NCBI RefSeq assembly: GCF_947498635.1
Contig: NZ_CANMKV010000024.1
Coordinates: forward strand, 1-64,000
Source: an uncultured Microbulbifer sp.
GTDB lineage: Bacteria; Pseudomonadota; Gammaproteobacteria; Pseudomonadales; Cellvibrionaceae
Direction of reading: 5' to 3'
DNA: 64,000 bases
Positions 9,061-18,938 of the stretch are shown here, one piece after another (positions within the stretch are counted from its first letter, which is position 1; the number at the start of each line of letters is the position of its first letter). The notes under the pieces were generated by a model, which saw only the letters and a program-made list of their open reading frames with translations, did no database searches and was not told where the DNA came from. The position numbers and the translations under genes were made by a program.

Positions 9061-9483
9061 ATGGAGTGGATCAAGGCTTTTCACATTATTGCCATGGTGT
9101 GCTGGTTTGCCGCGCTATTTTATTTACCACGCCTTTTTGTCTACCACGTAGATGCTACCGATGCCGTTAGCCGCGACCGATTCTGCATCATGGAACGGCG
9201 CCTGTACCGAGGTATCGCGATTCCCTCCATGATCGCCACCGTTGGCCTGGGTATCTGGCTTTATAGCTTGAACCCCGCTTACTACACTTCCGCGGGATGG
9301 ATGCACGCGAAACTCACCTTCGTCGTACTACTGCTGGCCTATCATCATATGTGTGGCGCCTACGTACGTAAGTTTGCCCAGGGCAAGAATACCCGCAGTG
9401 GACGTTATTTCCGTCTCTTCAATGAGGCTCCCACAGTGGCCCTATTCGCTATCGTGATCCTGGTAGTGGTGAAGCCTTTTTAA
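9061..9483 (+). CDS. hemJ: Protoporphyrinogen IX oxidase HemJ
   Basis: Small inner-membrane enzyme of the HemJ (UPF0093) family that oxidises protoporphyrinogen IX to protoporphyrin IX. The 140-residue protein has about four membrane helices, the N-terminal histidine motif WIKAFHIIAMVCWFAALFYLPRLFVYH, and the conserved LTFVVLLLAYHHMCGAYVRKF helix; the histidines are the expected heme ligands. The ATG at 9061 is chosen because GAGGGG precedes it; an upstream TTG at 9046 would place the ribosome site inside the gene. Other heme genes (hemL, hemB) are within 5 kb on the same strand. Confidence 0.92.
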   Translation: MEWIKAFHIIAMVCWFAALFYLPRLFVYHVDATDAVSRDRFCIMERRLYRGIAIPSMIATVGLGIWLYSLNPAYYTSAGWMHAKLTFVVLLLAYHHMCGAYVRKFAQGKNTRSGRYFRLFNEAPTVALFAIVILVVVKPF

Positions 9484-9565
9484 TTTGGCGCGTGATCATT
9501 CTTTGTATGGGGCACCCAGCAACTAAAATTAGGCGCACAGCAATTGGCAGTCATGTAGATTTTCT

Positions 9566-10351
9566 ATGGATACACCGCAGCCTGTAATTTTGACCGTCAC
9601 CCACCACGATCCCAGTGGCAGCGCCGGAATAGGCGCCGATACGGAGACGGCCGTTAGCCTGGGCTGCCACGCAGCCTCCGCCGTTTCCGCCATCAGCGTC
9701 TGCAATACTGGGGAACTCCTCGGTGTAGCGCCAGTGGATGACAGCCTCCTCGTTGAGCAAACCCGCACGGTCCTTGAGGATATGCCGGTAGCGGCTATCA
9801 AGGTGGGCTACCTGGGCTCGGTGGAGAATGTGCGCGCACTGCACAGCGTATTGCGGGACTACCCAGACATTCCCGTTATCATCGATCCAGATGCCACCCT
9901 GGCCGACAAAGAAAGCGTGCTGGCTCCTCCCCTGTGGGAGGCTATGACTTCCCTGCTACTGCCCTACGCCACCATGGTCTGTCCCAATCGGCGCGAGGCC
10001 CGTGCCATGGCCGTCGAGGCCGATGTTTTAGATGCTATGGCGCAGGAGTTACTGGAAAGTGGCTGTCGCTATGTATTGCTCACCGGGGTGCCCCACCAAC
10101 AGCAGCTGCAAAATCGCCTCTACGACGAACGCGGTCTGATCCGGGAATTCCACTGGGAGCGCCTGCAACCCGCCGCCTACGGTGTCTGTGGCACCCTGGC
10201 CACCGCTATCGCCTGTCATATCGCTCACGGCCTAACGATTACCGAGGCGGTCAGCCGCAGCCAGCAATACGCCTGGAGCGCCATCCGCGACAGCCGTCGC
10301 CTGGGAATGGGCCGGCCGATCCCCAACCGCTTATTCTGGTGTGAGCGCTGA
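9566..10351 (+). CDS. ThiD-like kinase (hydroxymethylpyrimidine kinase family), divergent
   Basis: By fold this belongs to the PfkB-like HMP/HMP-phosphate kinases of thiamine synthesis. The N-terminal TVTHHDPSGSAGIGAD and the CHAASAVSAISVCNT strand match ThiD closely, and in Pseudomonas a thiD gene also sits just upstream of hemL. However, the catalytic GTGC or GSGC motif near the C-terminus reads GVCGT here, and the usual DPV of the metal/phosphate site reads DPDATLAD. The neighbouring thiE expected from Pseudomonas is absent. It could be an altered-function or inactive kinase, so I give no symbol. Length (261 residues) is normal. Confidence 0.75.
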   Translation: MDTPQPVILTVTHHDPSGSAGIGADTETAVSLGCHAASAVSAISVCNTGELLGVAPVDDSLLVEQTRTVLEDMPVAAIKVGYLGSVENVRALHSVLRDYPDIPVIIDPDATLADKESVLAPPLWEAMTSLLLPYATMVCPNRREARAMAVEADVLDAMAQELLESGCRYVLLTGVPHQQQLQNRLYDERGLIREFHWERLQPAAYGVCGTLATAIACHIAHGLTITEAVSRSQQYAWSAIRDSRRLGMGRPIPNRLFWCER

Positions 10352-10392
10352 CAGGTCCCAGCACACGTTCCCATGAGCTTCAGCGAACGAGC

Positions 10393-10423
10393 AAGTCGAT
10401 CGGCTTGGTGAGCGGATCGACTT
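10393..10423. other. 9-bp inverted repeat, thiD-like/hemL gap
   Basis: AAGTCGATC (10393-10401) pairs perfectly with GATCGACTT (10415-10423) across a 13-nt loop. It may end the thiD-like transcript, but no T-tract follows, so its role is open. Confidence 0.4.
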
Positions 10424-10536
10424 ACCGGCCACCCCACTCTTCTGTGCCCTACCTAGCGCCACATTGTCCTCGAGGCCCAGCACCGCGATAATGGTCGCTG
10501 ACTCTTGGCCTTTTTCGCAATTTCTGAATGAATTTT

Positions 10537-11820
10537 ATGAGTAAATCCGAGCAACTCTTCGCAGAAGCCCAGCGGGTTATCCCCGGCGGCGTCAACTCAC
10601 CAGTACGCGCCTTCCGCGCTGTGGGCGGCACACCGCTGTTTATCCGTCGCGCCGAAGGCGCCTACCTCTTCGATGCCGATGAAAAGCGCTATATCGACTA
10701 TGTGCAATCCTGGGGACCCATGGTGCTCGGTCACGCCCATCCCGAGGTTATTGAAGCCGTTGTGGAGCAGGCCCAGTCCGGCCTGAGTTTTGGGGCCCCC
10801 ACCGAGTTGGAAACTGAGCTGGCCGAGGAACTGTGCCGCCTGTGGCCGAATATGGACCTGGTGCGCTTCGTGAACTCCGGGACCGAGGCCACCATGAGTG
10901 CAATTCGTCTGGCGCGTGGTTTTACCGGACGCGATAAAATTGTGAAGTTCGAGGGCTGCTACCACGGCCATTCGGACTCCCTGCTGGTCAAGGCCGGCTC
11001 TGGGGCCCTGACGATGGGCGTACCCTCCTCGCCTGGCGTTCCCGCTGCGCTAGCAGATCACACTATCACCCTAAGCTACAACGATGCCGAAGGCGTACGC
11101 AGCTGCTTCGAGGCTTTGGGTGATCAAATTGCCTGTATTATCGTCGAGCCTGTCGCCGGCAACATGAACTGCATACCGCCAGTGTCGGGTTTTCTGGAAA
11201 CTCTGCGCGAGGTTTGCAACCAGCACGGCGCGCTGCTAATTCTCGACGAGGTAATGACCGGCTTCCGCGTGAGCCTTACCGGTGCCCAGGGTTTCTATGG
11301 AATCGAAGCGGATATCACTACCCTTGGCAAGGTGATCGGTGGCGGTATGCCAGTGGGCGCCTTTGGTGGTAAACGCGAAATTATGGAGCACATTGCACCA
11401 CTGGGCCCTGTTTACCAGGCCGGTACCTTATCCGGAAATCCCGTGGCTATGGTTGCAGGCCTGGAGACCCTGCGCCTAGTGGAAGAACCCAGCTTCTACG
11501 AGCCACTTGTAGCCAGAACCAACCACCTGGTAGAAGGTATTTTGGCTGCCGGCAAAGCCGCAGGTATCCCCATTACCGCCAATAAAGCCGGTACCATGTT
11601 CGGTTTCTTCTTCACAGAGGAACCCCAGGTAACGAACTATCAACAGGTTATAGCGTGCAATAACCAGCGCTTTAATCAATTCTTCCACGGCATGCTGGAG
11701 GAGGGCATCTACCTAGCTCCCGCCTCTTATGAAGCAGGATTTATGTCCTCCGCGCACAGCGATGAGGATATTGAGGCAACAATCGCAGCCGCCGAGCGTG
11801 TCTTCTCCCGCCTCGACTAA
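10537..11820 (+). CDS. hemL: Glutamate-1-semialdehyde 2,1-aminomutase
   Basis: PLP-dependent aminomutase making 5-aminolevulinate from glutamate-1-semialdehyde, second step of the C5 heme pathway. Motifs: [17 protein letters not shown] at the N-terminus, [18 protein letters not shown] for cofactor phosphate binding, [16 protein letters not shown] with the PLP-ring aspartate, and the Schiff-base lysine in [18 protein letters not shown] (about 265). I chose the ATG at 10537 (427 residues, the usual family length); an ATG three codons upstream at 10528 is possible because neither has a good Shine-Dalgarno sequence. A GC-rich hairpin follows the stop. Confidence 0.96.
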   Translation: MSKSEQLFAEAQRVIPGGVNSPVRAFRAVGGTPLFIRRAEGAYLFDADEKRYIDYVQSWGPMVLGHAHPEVIEAVVEQAQSGLSFGAPTELETELAEELCRLWPNMDLVRFVNSGTEATMSAIRLARGFTGRDKIVKFEGCYHGHSDSLLVKAGSGALTMGVPSSPGVPAALADHTITLSYNDAEGVRSCFEALGDQIACIIVEPVAGNMNCIPPVSGFLETLREVCNQHGALLILDEVMTGFRVSLTGAQGFYGIEADITTLGKVIGGGMPVGAFGGKREIMEHIAPLGPVYQAGTLSGNPVAMVAGLETLRLVEEPSFYEPLVARTNHLVEGILAAGKAAGIPITANKAGTMFGFFFTEEPQVTNYQQVIACNNQRFNQFFHGMLEEGIYLAPASYEAGFMSSAHSDEDIEATIAAAERVFSRLD

Positions 11821-11838
11821 ATTTGCCTTTCCCCTATC

Positions 11839-11863
11839 CAGCACCCGCCTCCGGCGGGTGCTG
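11839..11863 (+). terminator. GC-rich hairpin after hemL
   Basis: CAGCACCCGCC and GGCGGGTGCTG form a perfect 11-bp stem with a 3-nt loop, 18 nt after the hemL stop. There is no T-tract, so it is either a weak intrinsic terminator or a 3'-end-protecting hairpin. Confidence 0.5.
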
Positions 11864-11951
11864 CTATCCAATAAGAATCTCCACCTAAATCGTACTTCCA
11901 GCTTGGTGACGCCGCATTTCACTTTGCCGTAAAAGCATTGCACTTCAATAA

Positions 11952-11979
11952 TTAACAATTAAAAATGTATACATAAAAT
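11952..11979 (+). promoter_or_regulatory. Candidate sigma-70 promoter of benE-gntR
   Basis: TTAACA (11952-11957), a 16-nt spacer and TAAAAT (11974-11979) each match five of six consensus bases. A start about seven bases on would leave a very short leader before the TTG at 11994, so an upstream promoter is also possible. The element overlaps the operator at 11962-11995. Confidence 0.45.
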
Positions 11980-11995
11980 TAAAGGTATACATTTT
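11962..11995 (+). promoter_or_regulatory. Probable GntR-type operator over the benE start
   Basis: A perfect 11-bp inverted repeat: AAAATGTATAC (11962-11972), 12-nt spacer, GTATACATTTT (11985-11995). The left arm also contains a full 10-bp palindrome ATGTATACAT (11965-11974). GTATAC cores are typical of FadR-subfamily GntR operators, and such a regulator is encoded at 13176, right after benE. The site spans the putative -10, the Shine-Dalgarno AAAGG (11981-11985) and the first two bases of the start codon, so bound repressor would block expression. Confidence 0.65.
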
Positions 11996-13166
11996 GAAAA
12001 GCTCACCACTTACAGATGCCAGCTTTTCCACTATCAGTGCGGGTTTTGTCGCGGTACTGGTCGGGGTAGCCAGCTCCGCCGCAATTGTGTTTGAGGCGGC
12101 GCGGGCCGCTGGGGCCAATGAGGCGATGATTGCCTCCTGGATTGGGGCACTGGGACTGGGTATGGGTCTCACCTGTATCGCCTTCTCCTGGTATTACCGA
12201 GCGCCCGTGATTACCGCATGGTCAACCCCAGGAGCCGCACTATTGGCCACCAGTCTGAGCGGCATTCCCCTTGGTGAGGCCATTGGCGCCTTCCTATTCA
12301 GTGCGCTGCTAACGCTATTGGTTGGCTTGTCCGGGGCCTTTGAGCGGGTAACACGAATGGTGCCGACGCCTATCGCCAACGCCATGCTCGCAGGCATACT
12401 GCTTCAGTTCGGCCTCTCTGTATTTACCTCCCTGCAGGCACAGCCGCTCCTGGTGGGAACTATGTTGTTGACTTATTTGGCCGGACGACGCTGGGCTCCC
12501 CGTTACGCCATTATTTTGGTATTGGCGGTGGGGGTGGCGGCCTGCTGGAAACTGGAAATGATCGTACTTGAGCAGGTGCGCTGGCAGACAGCTCACCCGG
12601 TATGGGTTACCCCAGAGTTCCGCCTCTCAACCCTCGTCGGTATAGGCCTTCCTCTGTTTATCGTCACCATGACCTCCCAGAATCTACCCGGCGCAGCGAC
12701 CCTCGCCGCCAGCGGTTACGGACGAGTCCCCCTATCACCAGTCATCAGTGGCACCGGCCTGACCTCCCTATTGCTAACGCCATTTGGCGGCTTTGCGTTC
12801 AATCTGGCAGCCATTACCGCCGCCATCTGCACCGGACCCGAGGCCCACCCCAATCCAGACAAACGTTATACCGCAGGCATTGCCGCCGGTGTCTTTTACC
12901 TCATCGTGGGTTTGTGCGGTGCCAGTGTGGTGGCATTATTCAACGCCTTCCCGCAGGCGCTCATTGCCACACTCGCCGGCCTGGCATTGATCGGGGTTAT
13001 TGGCAGCAGTTTGGCCGGGGCAACGGCCGAAACCGACAGCCGAGAGGCGGGAATGATCACCTTCCTAATCAGCGCTTCAGGTATCAGTCTCTTCGGCATT
13101 GGCGCCGCTTTCTGGGGTTTACTTGGCGGACTCCTATGCTACTGGTTTTTCAAACGCAGGAATTGA
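11994..13166 (+). CDS. BenE family transporter (benzoate/H+ symporter family)
   Basis: Inner-membrane permease of the BenE family; characterised members import benzoate with protons, but the substrate here cannot be read from sequence. The 390-residue product is strongly hydrophobic with about 11-12 membrane helices and has the family hallmarks FSTISAGFVAVLVGVASSAAIVF at the N-terminus, AWSTPGAALLAT (about 75), ANAMLAGILLQFG (about 125) and TPFGGFAFNLAAITAAICTG (about 260). The TTG start at 11994 is supported by AAAGG eight bases upstream. It lies nine bases before a GntR regulator. No aromatic-degradation gene is nearby. Confidence 0.88.
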   Translation: MKSSPLTDASFSTISAGFVAVLVGVASSAAIVFEAARAAGANEAMIASWIGALGLGMGLTCIAFSWYYRAPVITAWSTPGAALLATSLSGIPLGEAIGAFLFSALLTLLVGLSGAFERVTRMVPTPIANAMLAGILLQFGLSVFTSLQAQPLLVGTMLLTYLAGRRWAPRYAIILVLAVGVAACWKLEMIVLEQVRWQTAHPVWVTPEFRLSTLVGIGLPLFIVTMTSQNLPGAATLAASGYGRVPLSPVISGTGLTSLLLTPFGGFAFNLAAITAAICTGPEAHPNPDKRYTAGIAAGVFYLIVGLCGASVVALFNAFPQALIATLAGLALIGVIGSSLAGATAETDSREAGMITFLISASGISLFGIGAAFWGLLGGLLCYWFFKRRN

Positions 13167-13175
13167 TAAGCTTCG

Positions 13176-14923
<1,748 letters not shown>

Positions 14924-14937
14924 GAGACCTGAAACAG

Positions 14938-14957
14938 AGCGCGGCTTTTGCCGCGCT
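14938..14957. terminator. Hairpin between convergent hemB and mrcB
   Basis: AGCGCGGC and GCCGCGCT pair perfectly around a TTTT loop in the 40-nt gap between the two stops. Its position suggests bidirectional termination, though neither side has a clear T-tract. Confidence 0.5.
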
Positions 14958-14963
14958 GCTAAC

Positions 14964-17528
14964 TCAGGGCCACTGATCTTCCAGGGCCGGGCCTATGGGC
15001 TGCGCCTCTTCCACAGGAACACGGCGGTACTGCACCTCACTGGATTCATCGCGGGGGAGCTCGATGGGCTCTAGTGCAGAGCCTCTTCCAAACTCCTCCG
15101 CATCGTCACCGCGCAGCTGTTCGCGCAACTGGCGGCGACGCTCACTGCGCTGCTGCGCTTCCCTTGGATCACTACCCCAGCCAGGAGTCATCTGCTCCCG
15201 CGGTGCCGCCTCGGAGCGCTCGTTGCCAAAGAGATTACGGAACCAGCGCCAGCGATTCTGTCCCTGACACTCCGGCGCCGGCTGCAGACGGGTTTCATAG
15301 GAGAAGGGGATCTCGTAGCCACCGCGGCAATAATCCGGGTCCATGTACTGTCCGCGCGCATTCACCGCTTTGAACTCAACACCACTCGGTGCCTCAACCG
15401 GGCCGTGCTGATGGGGCAACTTGCGCATAATCTCTGTCCAAATTGGCAGCGCACCCGTGGAACCGGTCAGGCGGGTGCGCACGTTGTCGTCCCGCCCGAG
15501 CCACACCACCGCGGTAACTTCCGGGGAGAAACCAGCAAACCAACTGTCGCGGTTGTTGTTCGTAGTACCCGTTTTGCCGGCAAAGGGCACACTACTGGGC
15601 AGGCGTTTGGCCGATCTGCGTCCGGTCCCCTCGCGCATGGCCTGCTCCAGTCCCCAGCGCAAGAGATAGGCCGGCACCGGATCAACACCGCGATTGGTGC
15701 GACGGCGAAAGCGCTGAACCCGCTCACCATTGGCGTCAGATACCGCTAACAGAGTGCGCGCCTGTACCGTTTCACCTCCATTGGCAATGGTCTGGTACAT
15801 GCCCGCCACCTCAAATGGCGTCATCTCCACGGCACCCAGCAGCATGGCTGGTACTCGCGGCAAATTGGTATCCACACCCAGGCGACGGATCGTTTGGCGC
15901 ACATTCTGCAATCCCAGATCGAGGCCCAAGTGGGCGGTGGCCAAGTTATAGGACTTGGCCAACGCCACATAAAGAGGCACTTGGCCGTGGGCCAGCTTGT
16001 CGAAGTTCTGTGGCATCCACACATCGCCATCAGCCTCCTCAATACGTACCGGAGCATCGTCAATCAGAGTGGCCAGATTGTACTCTTCGGGGCGCTCCAG
16101 CGCGGTGAGAAAGACCGCCGGTTTGATCAGGGAGCCCACTTGGCGGCGCGCTTCCAGGGCCCGGTTAAAGCCGGGGAAGTCCGGGTCGCGGTCACCCACC
16201 ATGGCGAGTACCTCACCCGTTCCGTTATCCAATAACACCGTCGCGGCCTGCAAGGTATTCGCCTGGATCTTTCGATCTGTCTCCAGTTTCTGTAGACCGT
16301 TGCTGACAGCCTCTTCGGCGAGTTTCTGTACCGAAGGTGCCAGGGTCGTGTAGACACGCAGCCCCGTAGTGCGGAGCTCTTCATAGGAATAATAGGGGCG
16401 CAACTCGAACAACAGACGTTCAGTAAAGGCCGGATAGGGATTCTGCGCGGTCACGCCACCTTTCACCACACCTAGTGGCTTGGCAGCGTAGAACTCAAAT
16501 TGAGCCTGGGTAATTAGCCCCTGCTCACGCATCAGCTCAAGTACCGTATTGCGCCGCTTCAGGGCCCGCTGAGGGTTACGCCAGGGATTGTAATAAGAAG
16601 CGCCTTTGGCGAGCCCCACCAACAGAGCCACCTGATGGGGCTCTAGGGTATCTAGGGGCTGCTGGAAGTAAAACTCCGAGGCCAGACCAAAACCGTAGAT
16701 CCCCCGGGCCCCCTGCTGCCCCAACCACACCTCGTTGATGTACTCCTGCAGGATGTAGCCCTTGTCGTAATGGAGTTCCATCAGCACCGCCATCAGCGCT
16801 TCATTGATCTTGCGCTGGAGGCTCGGTTTGTGGTCAAAAAAGATATTCTTGACCAACTGTTGGGTGATTGTTGATCCCCCCTGAACGAATCTTCCGGCTT
16901 TGACGTTGGCGACCATAGCGCGGGCTATGCCCCGCAGGGAAATTCCGTGGTGATTGAGAAAATCCTGATCCTCGACCGCAATCAGGGTGTTCGCCACCAG
17001 TGGCGGAATATCGTTGAAGCGGACCGGATTGCGGTCATCGCCACCGCCGAGTAGTGAGCCAATATTGGCCGCATCCAGGCGGAACTCTGTGATTCGCTGG
17101 CCATCACCATCGCGCAGGTTGTCTATTTCATCATTGCGCAGACGGAAAGTGGCCATCGCCGCGGGTTCGCGGCCATCCGCGTGAATAAAGTCCCGGCGCC
17201 AAACCCGGTAACTCATCCCCTCCTGGGTCCAGGAGCCGGGTTCCGTGAGGGTCTTTTGCTTGCGGTAATTGAGGGCGGCAAACTCGCTCGCCAGCTCATC
17301 CGGATGCATCGCCATGCCCTCGCGCAAAATCAGGGGGCGCGCAAAAACCCGCGCAGGCAACTGGTACTGACGACTGTCGAGGCGATCGCGCAGCTGTACA
17401 TCCAGGTAGGCCATGTAGCCAGCGAGGGCGAGCGCAGCTACCAGGGCCAGCAGAAATAGGAATTTTAGCCAGCGATAGCGTCTTTTCGGTTTTGACGCTT
17501 TGCTGCGCCGGCGTTTCGTCGAGGCCAT
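14964..17528 (-). CDS. mrcB: Penicillin-binding protein 1B (bifunctional)
   Basis: Class A PBP that polymerises lipid II into glycan strands and cross-links them in the periplasm. From the ATG at 17528 it is 854 residues: a basic cytoplasmic tail (about 1-20), one membrane helix (about 22-45), a UB2H-like region (about 60-150), a GT51 domain with catalytic glutamate in VEDQDFLNHHGIS and the GGSTITQQLVKN motif, then the transpeptidase with SxxK (SLIKPAVF), SxN (SYNLAT) and KTG (AGKTGTTN). The Pro/Arg/Glu-rich C-terminal tail is long. A TTG start eight codons upstream is possible but lacks a ribosome site. Confidence 0.95.
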   Translation of the reverse strand: MASTKRRRSKASKPKRRYRWLKFLFLLALVAALALAGYMAYLDVQLRDRLDSRQYQLPARVFARPLILREGMAMHPDELASEFAALNYRKQKTLTEPGSWTQEGMSYRVWRRDFIHADGREPAAMATFRLRNDEIDNLRDGDGQRITEFRLDAANIGSLLGGGDDRNPVRFNDIPPLVANTLIAVEDQDFLNHHGISLRGIARAMVANVKAGRFVQGGSTITQQLVKNIFFDHKPSLQRKINEALMAVLMELHYDKGYILQEYINEVWLGQQGARGIYGFGLASEFYFQQPLDTLEPHQVALLVGLAKGASYYNPWRNPQRALKRRNTVLELMREQGLITQAQFEFYAAKPLGVVKGGVTAQNPYPAFTERLLFELRPYYSYEELRTTGLRVYTTLAPSVQKLAEEAVSNGLQKLETDRKIQANTLQAATVLLDNGTGEVLAMVGDRDPDFPGFNRALEARRQVGSLIKPAVFLTALERPEEYNLATLIDDAPVRIEEADGDVWMPQNFDKLAHGQVPLYVALAKSYNLATAHLGLDLGLQNVRQTIRRLGVDTNLPRVPAMLLGAVEMTPFEVAGMYQTIANGGETVQARTLLAVSDANGERVQRFRRRTNRGVDPVPAYLLRWGLEQAMREGTGRRSAKRLPSSVPFAGKTGTTNNNRDSWFAGFSPEVTAVVWLGRDDNVRTRLTGSTGALPIWTEIMRKLPHQHGPVEAPSGVEFKAVNARGQYMDPDYCRGGYEIPFSYETRLQPAPECQGQNRWRWFRNLFGNERSEAAPREQMTPGWGSDPREAQQRSERRRQLREQLRGDDAEEFGRGSALEPIELPRDESSEVQYRRVPVEEAQPIGPALEDQWP

Positions 17529-17897
17529 ATTTAAGTAATTTCCAGCTGCCAACTCAGTACATCTCTCGACAGCGGGAGCACACAGCGTCTCGCCATCTCA
17601 GGCAGGACACCAGCAGGTGACAGCTCCGCTGGTATCTTGCCGCAGGCGCCTGAATCGGCACCTTGGGGAACATCCATGCACGGCCATAATCCGGGCCAAA
17701 AACCCAGGAATCATGTCACAGGCACAACAGATACCTGTCCGTGGATTGACCGCGGCTGCCTACTATAAGTTCATATTGAGGCATACGACGCCTTTATAAA
17801 GGCTGCCCGGTTGAAGTCAAACCCGGCGCCTTGCACTTGCTGTAATCACAGCCATAATGCGGCGGAAATCTGAACAAATCGCCCGAAAAGGATGGAT
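17529..17897. other. 369-nt intergenic region, mrcB / adenosine kinase-like
   Basis: Divergent promoter region with no convincing gene. It contains a 14-bp perfect palindrome GCCTTTATAAAGGC (17790-17803) and a plus-strand promoter at 17831-17858. A short open frame at 17617-17799 has no ribosome site or family resemblance. Confidence 0.6.
17831..17858 (+). promoter_or_regulatory. Promoter for the adenosine kinase-like gene
   Basis: TTGCAC (17831-17836), 16-nt spacer, CATAAT (17853-17858). A start near 17865 would give a leader of about 33 nt, with AAAAGG six bases before the ATG at 17898. Confidence 0.55.
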
Positions 17898-18896
17898 ATG
17901 CAGCAATATGACCTCTACGGCATTGGCGCCGCCCTGCTGGACACTGAAATCGAGGTATCCGACGGGGACCTGTCGGCCCTCGGTGTTGAAAAGGGAATTA
18001 TGACCCTAGTGGACGACGCCCGGCAAAAGCAACTGGTAGACGATCTGCAGGATAACCTGATCACCGCCAAGCGCGCTTGTGGCGGCTCCGGCGCTAATAC
18101 CGTTATCGCCGCCAGCTACTTTGGTCTGCGTACTTTTTACTCCTGTAAGGTCGCTGGCGATGATAATGGTGACTTTTATCGCAACAATCTCACCGCTGCA
18201 GGTGTTGACTACCCAGCCACACTTCAGCGGGCCGATGGCGGTACTACCGGCAAATGTCTAGTGCTGATTACTCCCGATGCGGAGCGCAGTATGAATACTT
18301 ACCTGGGCATCAGCGAACAGCTGTCGGTAACCGAGCTGGACAACGAAGCCCTTACTACTTCCCGCTGGGCCTACATCGAAGGTTATCTGGTCTCTTCCGA
18401 GACCGGGCGGAAGGCGGCGATTACTCTGCGTGAACAGGCGCAGCAGGCGGGTGTAAAGACTGCGCTTAGTTTATCGGACCCGGCAATGGTGCAGTTCTTC
18501 GGCGAGGGCTTGCGGGAAATGATAGGCGGCGGCGTAGATATGCTGTTTTGCAACCGCGATGAGGCCCTGGGCTTTACCGGCACCGATTCGCTGGATGCCG
18601 CCGCCGAGGCCCTGCGCGACTACTGCCGCAGTTTCGCCATCACTCTGGGTGCCGAGGGCGCTCTTTTGTGGGATGGCGCCCAGCATTATCAGGTGGCCAG
18701 CCCACAGGTACACGCGATCGACACCAACGGTGCTGGGGACATGTTCGCTGGCGCTTTCCTATACGCGATCAACCGGGATATGGGCTTTGTCGAGGCGGGG
18801 GAACTGGCCTGTCGTGCCGCCGCCCAGGTGGTCAGTCAGTACGGGCCGCGCCTGCAGGCGGAGCAGCACTCTGAACTATTAGCTGCGGTTATTTAG
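17898..18896 (+). CDS. Adenosine kinase / PfkB family sugar kinase
   Basis: PfkB-family kinase, most like proteobacterial adenosine kinases, which would phosphorylate adenosine (or a related nucleoside) to AMP. The 332-residue protein has the substrate-binding CGGSGANTVIAASYFG (about 55-70) and the PfkB signature 2 with anion hole and catalytic Asp in DTNGAGDMFAGAF (about 278). The second ATG at 17898 is chosen because AAAAGG lies six bases before it and abuts the first ATG at 17892. Family members also use sugars, so the substrate is probable, not proven. It converges with the GGDEF-EAL gene. Confidence 0.85.
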   Translation: MQQYDLYGIGAALLDTEIEVSDGDLSALGVEKGIMTLVDDARQKQLVDDLQDNLITAKRACGGSGANTVIAASYFGLRTFYSCKVAGDDNGDFYRNNLTAAGVDYPATLQRADGGTTGKCLVLITPDAERSMNTYLGISEQLSVTELDNEALTTSRWAYIEGYLVSSETGRKAAITLREQAQQAGVKTALSLSDPAMVQFFGEGLREMIGGGVDMLFCNRDEALGFTGTDSLDAAAEALRDYCRSFAITLGAEGALLWDGAQHYQVASPQVHAIDTNGAGDMFAGAFLYAINRDMGFVEAGELACRAAAQVVSQYGPRLQAEQHSELLAAVI

Positions 18897-18938
18897 GGCC
18901 CCAGCAACAAACCGGGGAGCGGCCTATGGTCGCTCATC

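Noticed and set aside
17617-17799. 60-codon frame upstream of the adenosine kinase-like gene
   Set aside because: No Shine-Dalgarno sequence, no recognisable motif, and it crosses regulatory repeats.
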